DNA of 64,000 bases from Streptococcus cristatus (GCF_008369405.1 NZ_VSJJ01000001.1:60523-124522), one strand, 5' to 3'. Shown: positions 49,463 through 59,167, counted from the first letter of the stretch. Made by a program: numbers and translations. Notes: generated by a model from the letters alone, not told the origin.

Positions 49463-50014
49463 ATGAAGCCAGAAGAGTATGCTTGGAACGTCCGTGAGCG
49501 CAAGTGTTATGAAAATGATCAAGTGATTTTACCGAGTCCTTACAAGTTGAAAATTCTGGATGATAGTGAGAAGAGATTGGAATTGGAGCTTGTTTTGGAG
49601 CAGCTTCCTCAGGGGCAACTGGCTCGATGGGCTATGAAAATGGCGTCAAGCTTTATAGCTCTGATAGATATGGAAGATGAGTTTGAGAAGCAGAAGATTT
49701 TGACTCAGGTAAGAGAGGTTTTTCAGGCTCGGCTTGATGGGAGGGCATCTGCCTATGAACTAAGAAAGGCTGGTTTCTTAGCTAACAAACTGTCGCAGCA
49801 AGCCCGATCACAAATTGGTAAATATGCTGCGCGTGTTTTTGCCCAAGCAGTCGCAACAGGTCACATGCGGGGCCATGCTATTGTCGCAGCGGATTATGCC
49901 ATCAAAGTCAGAAACTTGCAGAGTCCAGATGATTTGCAGCGAGCTATCAAGGAAAGAGAAAGACAGATAGAGCTGGCCTCTACTTTTATTAGATCAGGAA
50001 AGGAAACTTTATGA
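49463..50014 (+). CDS. Imm-5-like putative immunity protein
   Basis: This 183-aa helical protein has the pattern LARWAMKMASSF, AFLANKLSQQA-like and GHMRGHAIVAADYAIK, which resembles the Imm-5-like putative immunity fold (family memory, unverified). It has no signal or TM segment. A GGGAGGAC site precedes the ATG. Its stop overlaps the trkH start by 4 nt. No toxin gene is adjacent, so an immunity role is doubtful here. Confidence 0.6.
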   Translation: MKPEEYAWNVRERKCYENDQVILPSPYKLKILDDSEKRLELELVLEQLPQGQLARWAMKMASSFIALIDMEDEFEKQKILTQVREVFQARLDGRASAYELRKAGFLANKLSQQARSQIGKYAARVFAQAVATGHMRGHAIVAADYAIKVRNLQSPDDLQRAIKERERQIELASTFIRSGKETL

Positions 50015-51360
50015 AGCATTTATTTTCACGCTTGTCACCAGCGCAAAAGATTATCTTGTCTTTTCTTCTGGTGATATTCTGTGGCTCCTTGCTACTCAGT
50101 CTGCCTTGGGTGCAGACGGAAAGTTCCCAAGCGGGCTATCTGGATCATCTTTTTACAGCTGTCTCGATGGTCTGTGTGACAGGGCTTTTTACTCAATCGG
50201 TTGTGGATACATATAATGTCTGGGGGCAGCTCCTTTGTATGCTGCTGATTCAGATTGGTGGCTTGGGAATTCTGACTTTTATCGGATTTTTCACCATGGA
50301 AAGTCGGAAAAAGCTCAGCCTCAAGGATCGCCGCATTCTGCGGGATAGTTTTAGTTATGGTCACAATCGTACCTTAGGTCAATTTGTCCGTTCGATTTTT
50401 ATCACAACTTTTACTATCGAAGGACTGGGTGCGCTCCTTCTCATGATTCGCTTCATTCCCAAGTTTGGTCTAAGAAAAGGGATTTTTAATTCTATCTTTT
50501 TAGCCGTTTCTGCATTTTGTAATGCGGGCTTTGATAATTTTGGTAATGATAGCCTACTAGGCTTGCAGACAGATGTTTTGGTCAATATCACCTTGGCTCT
50601 CCTCATTATTACTGGAGGACTTGGCTTTATGGTCTGGTTTGACTTGGCGACTAAATTGGGAGGAAAACAGAAGGGGCTTCACTTTCATACTAAGGTAGTC
50701 TTGCTGCTGACTGCTGGTCTCCTTGTTTTTGGGACGGTCACGAGTCTCTGGACGGAGTACAATAATCCTGGAACGATTGGCAATCTTTCCTTTGGCGATA
50801 AGCTACTGGTCAGCTTTTTCCAGACAGTCAGCATGAGGACAGCTGGCTTTGCTTCCATAGATTATACGGCTGCTCGTCCAGTAACCCTGTTTATCTATCT
50901 GCTCCAGATGTTTTTAGGAGGAGCTCCGGGTGGTACAGCGGGCGGTCTGAAAATTACCACCTTCTTAGTTCTTTTGCTTTTTGCCCGAAAGGAAATTCTG
51001 GGCTTGCCTCATACTAATATGGGGCGGAGGACATTGGCTCCTCAGCTAGTGCAGAAGGCTTTTGGTGTGACAGTGATTTTTCAGCTGACATTTCTGCTTG
51101 GTCTTTTGGCTCTTGGGCTAGTGACCGATAGCAGTCATCGTTTTATTTACCTGATATTTGAGACTGTTTCGGCATTGGCTACAGTTGGTGTCACGGCCAA
51201 TATCACTACCAGCCTCAATACAGCTGGTATGATTGTGATTATGCTGCTGATGTTTATTGGACGGGTGGGGCCGCTGACTCTTATGGTTAGTCTCAGCCAT
51301 TATCAACCGAAGAAGGCGACTACCTTGCACTACAGCAAGGCAGATATTATGATTGGATAG
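50011..51360 (+). CDS. TrkH/KtrB potassium uptake channel subunit
   Basis: This 449-aa protein has the four-repeat layout of TrkH/KtrB, with selectivity-filter glycines in VCVTGLF, FCNAGFDNF, RTAGFASID and ATVGVTANI. It imports K+ with a RCK partner, encoded by the next gene. An AGGAAACTTT site precedes the ATG, which overlaps the stop of the Imm-5-like gene. Confidence 0.93.
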   Translation: MKHLFSRLSPAQKIILSFLLVIFCGSLLLSLPWVQTESSQAGYLDHLFTAVSMVCVTGLFTQSVVDTYNVWGQLLCMLLIQIGGLGILTFIGFFTMESRKKLSLKDRRILRDSFSYGHNRTLGQFVRSIFITTFTIEGLGALLLMIRFIPKFGLRKGIFNSIFLAVSAFCNAGFDNFGNDSLLGLQTDVLVNITLALLIITGGLGFMVWFDLATKLGGKQKGLHFHTKVVLLLTAGLLVFGTVTSLWTEYNNPGTIGNLSFGDKLLVSFFQTVSMRTAGFASIDYTAARPVTLFIYLLQMFLGGAPGGTAGGLKITTFLVLLLFARKEILGLPHTNMGRRTLAPQLVQKAFGVTVIFQLTFLLGLLALGLVTDSSHRFIYLIFETVSALATVGVTANITTSLNTAGMIVIMLLMFIGRVGPLTLMVSLSHYQPKKATTLHYSKADIMIG

Positions 51361-51370
51361 GAGAAAAGAA

Positions 51371-52036
51371 ATGGCAAATCAAACAGTTGGAATCCTCGGC
51401 TTGGGGATTTTTGGACAGAGTATCATTGAGGCCTTGATTTCTCAAGATGTAGAAATCATTGCGATTGATAATCACGAAGAGACAATCAATCAGTATGAAG
51501 ACATGATTGCCGTCGGTGTGATCGGGGACATTACCGATATGGAGCTTTTGGAGGCGGCAGACGTTGGTTCCTGTGATACGGTCGTCGTGGCAACTGGAGA
51601 AAGTCTGGAATCCAGTGTTCTAGCGGTCATGCATTGTAAGGCATTGGGCGTAAAAAATGTTATTGCCAAGGTCAAGGATGAAGTGACCCAGCAGGTACTG
51701 GAAAAGGTGGGAGCTGATTTGGTTATCCTGCCTGAAGTGGAGGCTGGTATTTCATTAGCTAAGACCATTCTCTTTAACCATTCGATTGAGGTTTTCCAAC
51801 TGGATGACGATGTAGTGGTGGCTGAGTTTGAACTGCCTGCTAGCTGGGTCGGGAAAACGGTCCGTGAAGTAGATGCTCGTAGGCTGTATCATCTCAATAT
51901 TATCGGCTATCGTCTGACAAAAAATCAGCCTTTGGAAAGCCAGTTTACTCCAGACCTTGTCTGGCCAGAAGGAGTCAGCATTATGGCTGTGACTGATAAC
52001 CAGCATTTGGACTATTTACGTGAAATAGTGAAGTAG
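51371..52036 (+). CDS. TrkA/KtrA potassium uptake regulatory subunit
   Basis: This 221-aa protein has an RCK_N Rossmann domain (GILGLGIFGQSIIEAL) and a C-terminal RCK_C domain. It binds nucleotide (ATP/ADP or NAD) and gates the TrkH-type channel encoded just before it. I chose the ATG at 51371 behind AGGAGAAAAGAA. Confidence 0.93.
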   Translation: MANQTVGILGLGIFGQSIIEALISQDVEIIAIDNHEETINQYEDMIAVGVIGDITDMELLEAADVGSCDTVVVATGESLESSVLAVMHCKALGVKNVIAKVKDEVTQQVLEKVGADLVILPEVEAGISLAKTILFNHSIEVFQLDDDVVVAEFELPASWVGKTVREVDARRLYHLNIIGYRLTKNQPLESQFTPDLVWPEGVSIMAVTDNQHLDYLREIVK

Positions 52037-52118
52037 TAGCTGGGATAAGTCCTCTTCGCTGGGAAGTCCTATTGGCACTTTCTAGTAATTCGGCATCTTA
52101 CTATATCTGAACAGGAAA

Positions 52119-52152
52119 TGGATACATAGGAGCTCTTTCAGGGCTCTTTTTT
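52119..52152 (+). terminator. Terminator after the potassium transporter genes
   Basis: AGGAGCTC / GGGCTCTT arms with a short loop are followed by TTTTTT. TATACT at 52174-52179 is a promoter candidate for the next gene. Confidence 0.65.
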
Positions 52153-52202
52153 GAAACCAGTTGTAAAATTTGTTATACTATCACTAGAAAAGGAGTGATT
52201 TT

Positions 52203-52757
52203 ATGAGCTTAACCAGCCAGATCATTACAGCAGATTTTCCAGATTTGGATAAGGTAGAAGCCTTGAATAATGAAGCTTTCCCAGAAGAGGAAAGGATACC
52301 GCTCAGTGAATTTTTACGATATGAGGAACAGGAAGATGCCAATTTTTTCGCCTTTTATCATGAAAAGGAGTTTGTTGGTTTTGCCTTTGCCATCTCCAAC
52401 GCGCAAGCCTTTTATGTTAGTTTCTTTGCGATTATGCCCCACCTGCGCAGTCATGGCTATGGCGGTGAAATCATCGAAAAGCTGGTCAATTTCTATCAGC
52501 GAACCATGATTTTAGAAATCGAGCGTCTAGATGAGCCATGTGACAATCTGGAGCAGCGTCAAGCTCGCTGGGATTTTTATCACAGCAAGGGCTTCCGTTC
52601 AGCCAATGCCTTTCTGGAATATGAGGATCTTAGCTTTGAAATCCTTTATCGAGGGGATTCTTTTGACGAAGAAGCCTATCGGGACATTTTCCACCGACTT
52701 CAGGAGGAGAATTATTTCGATTTTGAAATCAAACATAGACGTTTCAGCGATTATTAA
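52203..52757 (+). CDS. GNAT-family N-acetyltransferase
   Basis: This 184-aa protein has a GNAT fold with FFAIMPHLRSHGYGGEIIEKL as the acetyl-CoA-binding motif A (the usual Q/RxxGxG is HGYGG). The acceptor is unknown. AAAGGAGTGATTTT precedes the ATG. Confidence 0.85.
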   Translation: MSLTSQIITADFPDLDKVEALNNEAFPEEERIPLSEFLRYEEQEDANFFAFYHEKEFVGFAFAISNAQAFYVSFFAIMPHLRSHGYGGEIIEKLVNFYQRTMILEIERLDEPCDNLEQRQARWDFYHSKGFRSANAFLEYEDLSFEILYRGDSFDEEAYRDIFHRLQEENYFDFEIKHRRFSDY

Positions 52758-52832
52758 AAGGAAGTTCTCTGGAGCTCAATTGCGATTTGGAGCAATAAAA
52801 GATTGCTTTGCTTTTACTAAATGGAGGTTAGA

Positions 52833-53195
52833 ATGAGACTCTGGCATCAAGCACTGATTCCCAAGCTTCCCCGTCCGCAACTGCTTGGCCAGCATCGGGA
52901 ATGCTGCGCTCTTCGTGGCAAAGGCTGGGGCAAGAAACATGCGACTGTTGACTATGTTTTTACTCACTCTCCTTACTTGCTTTATCGCTACCATGAGCTG
53001 ATTATGGAGGAGATGACAAGGCGAGGCTATCGTGTGTCCTTAGAGTGGCTGGAGAGGGACTATCGTGGCAAGACTTGTCCAGCTTATGAGCATCTGGAAG
53101 AAATGGCTGTGGCGAGCACTATTTACCCTGAGCATGATGCGTCTTACTATGAGGAATGCCTGCAAAACCTCAAAGAAAAAGGCATTGACTTATAA
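52833..53195 (+). CDS. Pyrimidine-dimer DNA glycosylase-like protein
   Basis: This 120-aa protein starts MRLWHQALIPKLPRPQLLGQ and has HRECCALRG, with the later HELIMEEMTRRGY. This layout is that of the TIGR02328/PF03013 family related to T4 endonuclease V, which acts on UV dimers. The short length is normal for this family. I chose the ATG at 52833 behind ATGGAGGTTAGA. Activity is unproven. Confidence 0.75.
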   Translation: MRLWHQALIPKLPRPQLLGQHRECCALRGKGWGKKHATVDYVFTHSPYLLYRYHELIMEEMTRRGYRVSLEWLERDYRGKTCPAYEHLEEMAVASTIYPEHDASYYEECLQNLKEKGIDL

Positions 53196-53289
53196 GCTTT
53201 TCCGCTGTCTGAGCTAACTGCCTGTCTTGAGAAAAAGCCAGCAAAATGATACAATAAAACGAATAGTAAAAAGGTTAACTGGAGTAAAA

Positions 53290-53808
53290 ATGAATTATTT
53301 TAATGTTGGGAAAATCGTTAACACCCAAGGTCTGCAAGGTGAGATGCGGGTTTTGTCAGTGACGGATTTTGCAGAAGAACGTTTTAAAAAAGGTAATAAA
53401 CTGGCCCTTTTCGATAAGAAGGACCAGTTTGTCATGGACGTGGAAATTGCTAGCCACCGCAAGGTCAAGAACTTTGACATTATCAAGTTCAAGGGGATGT
53501 ATCATATCAATGACATCGAGAAATTTCGTGACTTTAGTCTGAAAGTAGCCGAAGAAGACTTGGCTGATTTGGAAGACGGAGAGTTTTACTACCATGAGAT
53601 TATCGGCCTTAAAGTCTATGAAAATGATGTTCTGTTAGGTACGATTAAGGAAATTCTCCAGCCAGGAGCCAATGATGTCTGGGTGGTCAAACGAAAAGGC
53701 AAGCGTGACTTGCTTCTGCCTTATATTCCGCCAGTGGTGCTGGGAATTGACATCGAGCAAGGTCGGGTTGATGTAGAGATACCGGAAGGACTGGACGATG
53801 AAGATTGA
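53290..53808 (+). CDS. rimM: Ribosome maturation factor RimM
   Basis: RimM is a 30S assembly factor that binds S19. The 172-aa protein has the N-terminal [17 protein letters not shown] and the PRC-barrel C-terminal domain with [15 protein letters not shown] sequence. I chose the ATG at 53290. It overlaps trmD by 11 nt, the usual coupling. Confidence 0.95.
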   Translation: MNYFNVGKIVNTQGLQGEMRVLSVTDFAEERFKKGNKLALFDKKDQFVMDVEIASHRKVKNFDIIKFKGMYHINDIEKFRDFSLKVAEEDLADLEDGEFYYHEIIGLKVYENDVLLGTIKEILQPGANDVWVVKRKGKRDLLLPYIPPVVLGIDIEQGRVDVEIPEGLDDED

Positions 53809-54529
53809 TATTTTGACTCTCTTTCCAGAGATGTTTGCGCCCTTGGAGCACTCTATCGTCGGTAAAGCTCGGGAAAAAGGCCTCTTAGAAATCAACTACC
53901 ACAATTTTCGCGAAAATGCGGAAAAATCTCGGCATGTGGATGACGAGCCCTATGGTGGAGGTCAGGGCATGCTACTGCGGGCCCAGCCTATTTTTGATGC
54001 CTATGATGCCATTGAAAAGAAGCAGCCGCGCGTGATTTTGCTGGATCCTGCCGGACGGACTTTTGACCAAGCCTATGCTGAGGAGCTGGCTCAGGAAGAG
54101 GAATTGATCTTCATATGCGGTCACTATGAGGGGTATGATGAGCGGATCAAGACCTTGGTGACGGACGAGATTTCGCTGGGTGACTATGTGCTGACCGGAG
54201 GAGAATTGGCGGCTATGACCATGATTGATGCGACAGTTCGCCTAATTCCAGAGGTTATTGGCAAGGAAGTCAGTCACACGGACGACAGCTTTTCGTCTGG
54301 ACTATTGGAGTATCCTCAGTATACTCGTCCCTATGACTATCGCGGCATGGTCGTTCCGGAAGTTCTCATGAGTGGGCACCACGAGAATATCCGCAAGTGG
54401 CGTCTTTATGAAAGTCTGAAAAAAACCTATAAGCGTCGTCCGGACTTGCTGGAAAAATATGAATGTACAGTCGAAGAAGCCAAAATGTTGGAAGAAATTC
54501 GAGCCAATAGTAGGGATAGTGAACACTAG
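53798..54529 (+). CDS. trmD: tRNA (guanine(37)-N1)-methyltransferase TrmD
   Basis: TrmD methylates N1 of G37 in tRNAs, preventing frameshifts. The 243-aa SPOUT enzyme has the N-terminal [13 protein letters not shown], the [11 protein letters not shown] motif, the knotted [10 protein letters not shown] and the [14 protein letters not shown] site. The length is normal. Confidence 0.97.
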   Translation: MKIDILTLFPEMFAPLEHSIVGKAREKGLLEINYHNFRENAEKSRHVDDEPYGGGQGMLLRAQPIFDAYDAIEKKQPRVILLDPAGRTFDQAYAEELAQEEELIFICGHYEGYDERIKTLVTDEISLGDYVLTGGELAAMTMIDATVRLIPEVIGKEVSHTDDSFSSGLLEYPQYTRPYDYRGMVVPEVLMSGHHENIRKWRLYESLKKTYKRRPDLLEKYECTVEEAKMLEEIRANSRDSEH

Positions 54530-54569
54530 TCCTTTCTATAAAATAGTAAAATTTAGATATCGTTTTCTC

Positions 54570-54593
54570 AAAGCCACGTTTGTGGCTTTTTTA
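54570..54593 (+). terminator. Terminator after trmD
   Basis: AAAGCCAC (54570-54577) pairs with GTGGCTTT, followed by T residues. Confidence 0.9.
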
Positions 54594-54640
54594 TTTGGAT
54601 GAATGGTTGGAAAATTTTTGAAAAAATTCAAACTTCCTTC

Positions 54641-54694
54641 TTGACAGAAAAAATAAAAAGGAGTATTATCTTAACTAGTTAATAAACCAGTTAA
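54641..54694 (+). promoter_or_regulatory. adcAII promoter with tandem AdcR operators
   Basis: The promoter is TTGACA (54641-54646), a 17-bp spacer and TATTAT (54664-54669). Directly downstream are TTAACTAGTTAA (54671-54682), a perfect match to the AdcR consensus TTAACYRGTTAA, and TAAACCAGTTAA (54683-54694, 11/12). AdcR-Zn would block transcription from here. Confidence 0.85.
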
Positions 54695-54767
54695 CAAAAG
54701 AAGCTATTTTTGAAAGCAATTCTTGGGAAAGAATGTTTTGAAAATAGTTATTTCTTTGAATGATTGC

Positions 54768-54779
54768 TAAACTGGTTAA
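54768..54779 (+). promoter_or_regulatory. Third AdcR-like operator, next to the adcAII ribosome site
   Basis: TAAACTGGTTAA matches 11 of 12 positions of the AdcR consensus and ends within the AAGGAG ribosome-site region of adcAII, about 100 nt below the promoter. Confidence 0.65.
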
Positions 54780-54788
54780 GGAGTTGAA

Positions 54789-55721
54789 ATGAAAATCAAA
54801 AAAGTTTTGATAGCTCTAAGTCTAGCCTTGCTGGGCCTTGGCCTTGCCGCTTGTAGTAAAAAGGAAGCAAGCGGTGCTGGTAGCAAACGCGGACTCAATA
54901 TTGTCACGAGTTTTTACCCGATTTATTCAATGGTCAAAGAAGTATCAGGAGATTTGAACGATGTCCGGATGATTCAGTCGGGTGCAGGGATTCATGAATT
55001 CGAGCCGTCAGCCAGCGATGTAGCGGCTATTTATGAAGCAGATGTCTTTGTGTATCATTCTCGAACTTTGGAGTCTTGGGCTGGTAGTCTGGATCCTAGT
55101 TTACAAAAGTCCAAAGTAGCGGTCGTAGAAGCTAGCAACGGGATGCAGTTGGACAAGGTGGCTGGCTTAGAAGAAGTGTCTGCTGAGGAAGAGATTGATG
55201 AAAAGACCCTCTATGATCCACATACTTGGCTAGATCCTGAAAAAGTGGCAGAAGAAGCGCAACTCATCGCTCAAGAATTGTCCAAGCTAGATAGTAAAAA
55301 TGCGGCTACCTATCAGAAAAATGCTCAAAAATTTGCAGAGAAGGCAAAGGCCCTGAGCGAAAAATATAAAGGAGTATTTAGCGGACTAGATGAAAAAACT
55401 TTTGTGACCCAGCATACAGCTTTTTCTTATTTAGCCAAGCGTTTCGGTCTCAAGCAATTGGGGATTTCAGGCATTTCGCCAGATCAAGAGCCTAGTCCAA
55501 GGCAGTTGACGGAGATACAAGATTTTATCAAGACCTATAAAGTCAAGACGATTTTTGTTGAGAGCAATGCTTCTTCTAAGTTGGCAGAAACCTTGAAGAA
55601 GGCGACAGGAGTCAACCTAAAGGTGCTAAATCCTCTCGAAGCAGATCCTGAAAATGATAAGACCTATCTTGAAAATTTAGAAGATAATTTAGAAATTTTA
55701 GCCAAAGAATTAAAACATTGA
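54789..55721 (+). CDS. adcAII: Zinc-binding lipoprotein AdcAII/Lmb
   Basis: This 310-aa cluster-9 solute-binding protein captures zinc for the AdcBC transporter. The lipobox is LAAC with Cys22. Zinc ligands are in GIHEFEPS, TQHTAF and DPHTWLDPE, with a fourth acidic ligand in EADPEND-like sequence. It lacks the long histidine-rich loop of AdcA, which identifies it as AdcAII/Lmb. It sits 8 nt before the Pht gene, the usual pairing. Confidence 0.93.
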   Translation: MKIKKVLIALSLALLGLGLAACSKKEASGAGSKRGLNIVTSFYPIYSMVKEVSGDLNDVRMIQSGAGIHEFEPSASDVAAIYEADVFVYHSRTLESWAGSLDPSLQKSKVAVVEASNGMQLDKVAGLEEVSAEEEIDEKTLYDPHTWLDPEKVAEEAQLIAQELSKLDSKNAATYQKNAQKFAEKAKALSEKYKGVFSGLDEKTFVTQHTAFSYLAKRFGLKQLGISGISPDQEPSPRQLTEIQDFIKTYKVKTIFVESNASSKLAETLKKATGVNLKVLNPLEADPENDKTYLENLEDNLEILAKELKH

Positions 55722-55729
55722 GGTGATGT

Positions 55730-58700
55730 ATGAAAAAGAAATATATTATTAGTTCAGTTGCGGCACTAGCTACACTTGGTGTATGCGGTTATGCAATCAT
55801 GCAGTATCAAGCAGATAAGCCACAAGAACAAGCAACAAATCGAGTGGCCTATGTAGAAAAGAAATCTACAAATAAGCAGGACAATAAATCTAAAAAAGCC
55901 GATAAATTGACACCTGAGCAGATTCAGGCCAAAGAAGGCATTACTGCTGAGCAGATCGTTGTCAAGATTACGGACCAAGGCTATGTGACTTCACATGGTG
56001 ATCACTATCATTACTATAATGGCAAGGTTCCCTTTGATGCAATTCTAAGCGAAGAGTTGATCATGCGGGATCCAAATTATCAATTGCAAGAATCAGATAT
56101 TGTCAACCAAGTGAAAGATGGCTATATTATCAAGGTTGCAGGAAAATATTACCTCTATCTGACCAATGCCAAAGAAACTAGCAATGTTCGTTCTGTTGAT
56201 GAAATTGCACGGCAAAGACAAATTCATCCTAGCAAGGAAGAAGGCGAAAGCGGGTCAGAAGCTAAATCGACCCAAACTGTTAGCAGAAAAACGCAAGACT
56301 TCAGTCGTCCAAGTGCCGCCTATGCTGCAGGAAAGAGGACCTATCAAGCAGAAGGCACTGCATCGAGTCGGAGCAATGGCGCCTATACAACAGATGACGG
56401 CTATGTTTTCAGTCCATCTGATGTGATTTCGGATACAGGAGATGGCTTCCTTGTGCCACATGGCGGTCATATGCATTATATTCCAAAAAGTGATCTGTCG
56501 CCAGGTGAGTTAGCGGCTGCCCAAGCCTATTGGGATTCCTTGCAGCGAGGCAAGCAAACAGCTAGTCCAGCTGAAAATCCTAATACAGGAGGAGAGGCTT
56601 CTGCTCCTACAGGTAAAGCATCAGAAAATCAACATGCAGGAACTGCGACTAAGCCAGCGCATCAAGCTGACAAGGGACAGACTGCTAAGCCAGCTCAACC
56701 GTCCAAACCTGCCCAATCAGATGCTGGGCACGGAGTTAAACCAGCTGAAAAAGTAGAAGATGCACCATCAAGTTACCAAACCTTACTTGAGAAACTCTAT
56801 CGTACACCAAAAGAAAAACGCTATGTTGAAAAAGATGGTCTTGTCTTTGATCCAAGCAAAATCGTTAGACGGACCGCAGAAGGAGTGGCCATTCCACATG
56901 GAAATCACTACCACTTTATCCCTTACAGCAAACTGTCTGCTCTAGAAGAAGAAATAGCTCGGAACATTCCTGTTGCTGGTCAGAAGACTTATCCTAAGGC
57001 TGCTGCAAGTACACCAAGCCAGCCTAGTCAACCAGCAAATCCAAATCAGCCAGCTAAACCAGCTGATAAAGATGAGCACGATCATGGTTTCCATGCTGAG
57101 AATGTCATCTCAAAAGATGAAGAAGGTTACGTTGTCCAACACGGCGGGCATGCACATTATTTCTTCAAAAAGGATTTGACCAAAGATCAGATTGCAGTAG
57201 CAGAAGCAAACCTGGCTAAGCACAAAGATTTAAGCCAATCCAGTCAAGTCAGCACAGAATATGACCGTTTTTCTCGTGACGCAAGTGACGAAGAGAAAAT
57301 CGCTTATATTTCCAAGACTTATGGTGTACCGCGTGAAGCGATTAAGATTTCAAAAGGCTTCTTTGTCTTTAATAATCCAGATCAAGACTACGATCCGACA
57401 CACATCCATCCATACGCTGTTCGAAAAGAGCACGTTCGGATTCCTTTAGAAACTGGAAATCCAGAGCTGGACTTCCTAAACGAGCTTTATACAACAGCAC
57501 TGCGTTCAGGTCTGTCTCCATACAGTATTCAGGTTGAAAATGGTCAGTTTGTCATACCGCATGGCGATCACAACCACTACATCCGTGTCCAATCCAAAGG
57601 ATTGAATCTAGGCTTGAAGAATAAAATTCCAGCCTTGCAGTCAGCTTATCTAGAAGGAGCTTATGATCAAAAGGCCGTTCTTGAAAAGGTGGATGCCCTC
57701 TTGGCAGCTAGCCGAAGCATTTATGCTAAAGACTTGCTTATGCAACGTCGAATCGAGCTAGCTCTCGGTAATTTTGTAGAAACCATGAAGCAATTGCCAA
57801 GCAACTCAACAGAGGGATATTTGGCAAGTCTAGATCAATTTGATAAGCACTACATTCATGTTGATGAAAAAGCGAAAGCGGAAGAGCTGACCGAAGTTGA
57901 TAAAAAATATCAAGAATTGGTTGACAAGATCAAACGTTTGGAAACGGATAGCTACAATGTGAACAAAACCAGCTTGCTCGGTGAATTGCAATCAGCTAAG
58001 GTAGAAAAAAATCAAGCTAAGATGGCTGAGATTGAGCAGCTATTGGCAAGTCTGCAAGATTATCAAGATCGGACAGGTGTGACTTCCGTTGAGTATCTCA
58101 AGGCTTTCTATCTTGCGGTTGATGATGCTCGTTTGCAGCCAGAACTTCGTAAGAAAGTTGCTGATTTGACGCTTAAGCTTTATAAATCCCAAGCTTTTAT
58201 CGAAGCGGTCGATCTGAAAGCTCTTTTCTTGGAACTCTATCAAACCAAGCTCGAAGTTGATAAGGCTCTGGCAAGTGGCGAGGCTGCTTCAGCCAAGGAT
58301 AAAACGGTTCTGGATACCGAAAAGCTGGACGACCACAGTTATAAGACGGCTATCTATGGTTTCTTGAAAGAATTGTATGGAGAATTTGCACCGCAGCCTA
58401 CGGAGGAAATCTCAGAAGAAACTCTCCAAGCTCTCTTCCAAAAAGGCCAGGAACTTTTGGAAAAAGTAACGGATTCGACACTGCAAGAAAATTATCAAAA
58501 GCAACTCGCAGCACTTCGAACCGATTTGCAAGAAACTCGCAAAGATAGAGAAACAATCTTAGCAGAAACGAAAACACTCTTGGCTCAGATCGTTGAAACC
58601 CTAAAAGAACAGCAAGCATCTGCAGCGCTCAAGGATAAAGAGACCTATCTGAAAATTTACAATTTGCTGATGTCCGCCCACAAGATGCTTGAGGAACAAC

Positions 58701-59026
58701 AGGGGACAGATGAGCAATTTGCCAAGGTAGATGCCCTATTGGATAAATTATCCGATCCGAGTGTAGACAAAGTAGCCCTGCTAGCCGAAGCAGAAGCGTT
58801 CGTTAATCAGCTTCAAGCCAACAAGCCGGCTCCTACTGAAACTAAAACTGAGCCGGAGGCTAGTTCGACTGAGGAAACTAAGGAAGAAAAAACTAGCGAG
58901 TCTCCTAAAGAAACAGTGGAAGAGTCAAGCTTGCCAGCTACTCCTAAAGTAGAAGAAGCGAATGCAGCAGCTCCTTCAGAAAAAGAGGCTGAAAGTCAAG
59001 TGACACCAGAAGAAAATAAGCAGTAA
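55730..59026 (+). CDS. Polyhistidine triad surface protein (Pht family)
   Basis: This 1098-aa Pht protein binds zinc at the surface and hands it to AdcAII. It has an N-terminal hydrophobic segment with LGVC (a poor lipobox) and five HxxHxH triads: HGDHYH (about residue 89), HGGHMH, HGNHYH, HGGHAH and HGDHNH, each in a G[DNG]HxH context. A long helical region and a proline/glutamate-rich acidic tail follow. There is no LPXTG motif. Repeated YVxxHGxHxHY-type segments separate the triads. Confidence 0.93.
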   Translation: MKKKYIISSVAALATLGVCGYAIMQYQADKPQEQATNRVAYVEKKSTNKQDNKSKKADKLTPEQIQAKEGITAEQIVVKITDQGYVTSHGDHYHYYNGKVPFDAILSEELIMRDPNYQLQESDIVNQVKDGYIIKVAGKYYLYLTNAKETSNVRSVDEIARQRQIHPSKEEGESGSEAKSTQTVSRKTQDFSRPSAAYAAGKRTYQAEGTASSRSNGAYTTDDGYVFSPSDVISDTGDGFLVPHGGHMHYIPKSDLSPGELAAAQAYWDSLQRGKQTASPAENPNTGGEASAPTGKASENQHAGTATKPAHQADKGQTAKPAQPSKPAQSDAGHGVKPAEKVEDAPSSYQTLLEKLYRTPKEKRYVEKDGLVFDPSKIVRRTAEGVAIPHGNHYHFIPYSKLSALEEEIARNIPVAGQKTYPKAAASTPSQPSQPANPNQPAKPADKDEHDHGFHAENVISKDEEGYVVQHGGHAHYFFKKDLTKDQIAVAEANLAKHKDLSQSSQVSTEYDRFSRDASDEEKIAYISKTYGVPREAIKISKGFFVFNNPDQDYDPTHIHPYAVRKEHVRIPLETGNPELDFLNELYTTALRSGLSPYSIQVENGQFVIPHGDHNHYIRVQSKGLNLGLKNKIPALQSAYLEGAYDQKAVLEKVDALLAASRSIYAKDLLMQRRIELALGNFVETMKQLPSNSTEGYLASLDQFDKHYIHVDEKAKAEELTEVDKKYQELVDKIKRLETDSYNVNKTSLLGELQSAKVEKNQAKMAEIEQLLASLQDYQDRTGVTSVEYLKAFYLAVDDARLQPELRKKVADLTLKLYKSQAFIEAVDLKALFLELYQTKLEVDKALASGEAASAKDKTVLDTEKLDDHSYKTAIYGFLKELYGEFAPQPTEEISEETLQALFQKGQELLEKVTDSTLQENYQKQLAALRTDLQETRKDRETILAETKTLLAQIVETLKEQQASAALKDKETYLKIYNLLMSAHKMLEEQQGTDEQFAKVDALLDKLSDPSVDKVALLAEAEAFVNQLQANKPAPTETKTEPEASSTEETKEEKTSESPKETVEESSLPATPKVEEANAAAPSEKEAESQVTPEENKQ

Positions 59027-59053
59027 AGATTTTTTCGAAATAAATGGAACAAG

Positions 59054-59095
59054 GAGCGGAAGAAGCTGGAAAACGCTTTAAATCCGCTCTATTTT
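59054..59095 (+). terminator. Terminator after pht
   Basis: GAGCGGA (59054-59060) pairs with TCCGCTC (59083-59089), followed by TATTTTCACTTT. It is moderate because the T run is interrupted. Confidence 0.6.
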
Positions 59096-59167
59096 CACTT
59101 TATTAGGATGAAGTGTTCGATTTTTGTCATAGAATTGTAATAAAATTTCTATTTAAATGATATGGTT

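Noticed and set aside
55994..57600. DNA repeat array from the histidine-triad segments
   Set aside because: The repeats are at the protein level within one Pht gene and are divergent in DNA; there is no separate element.
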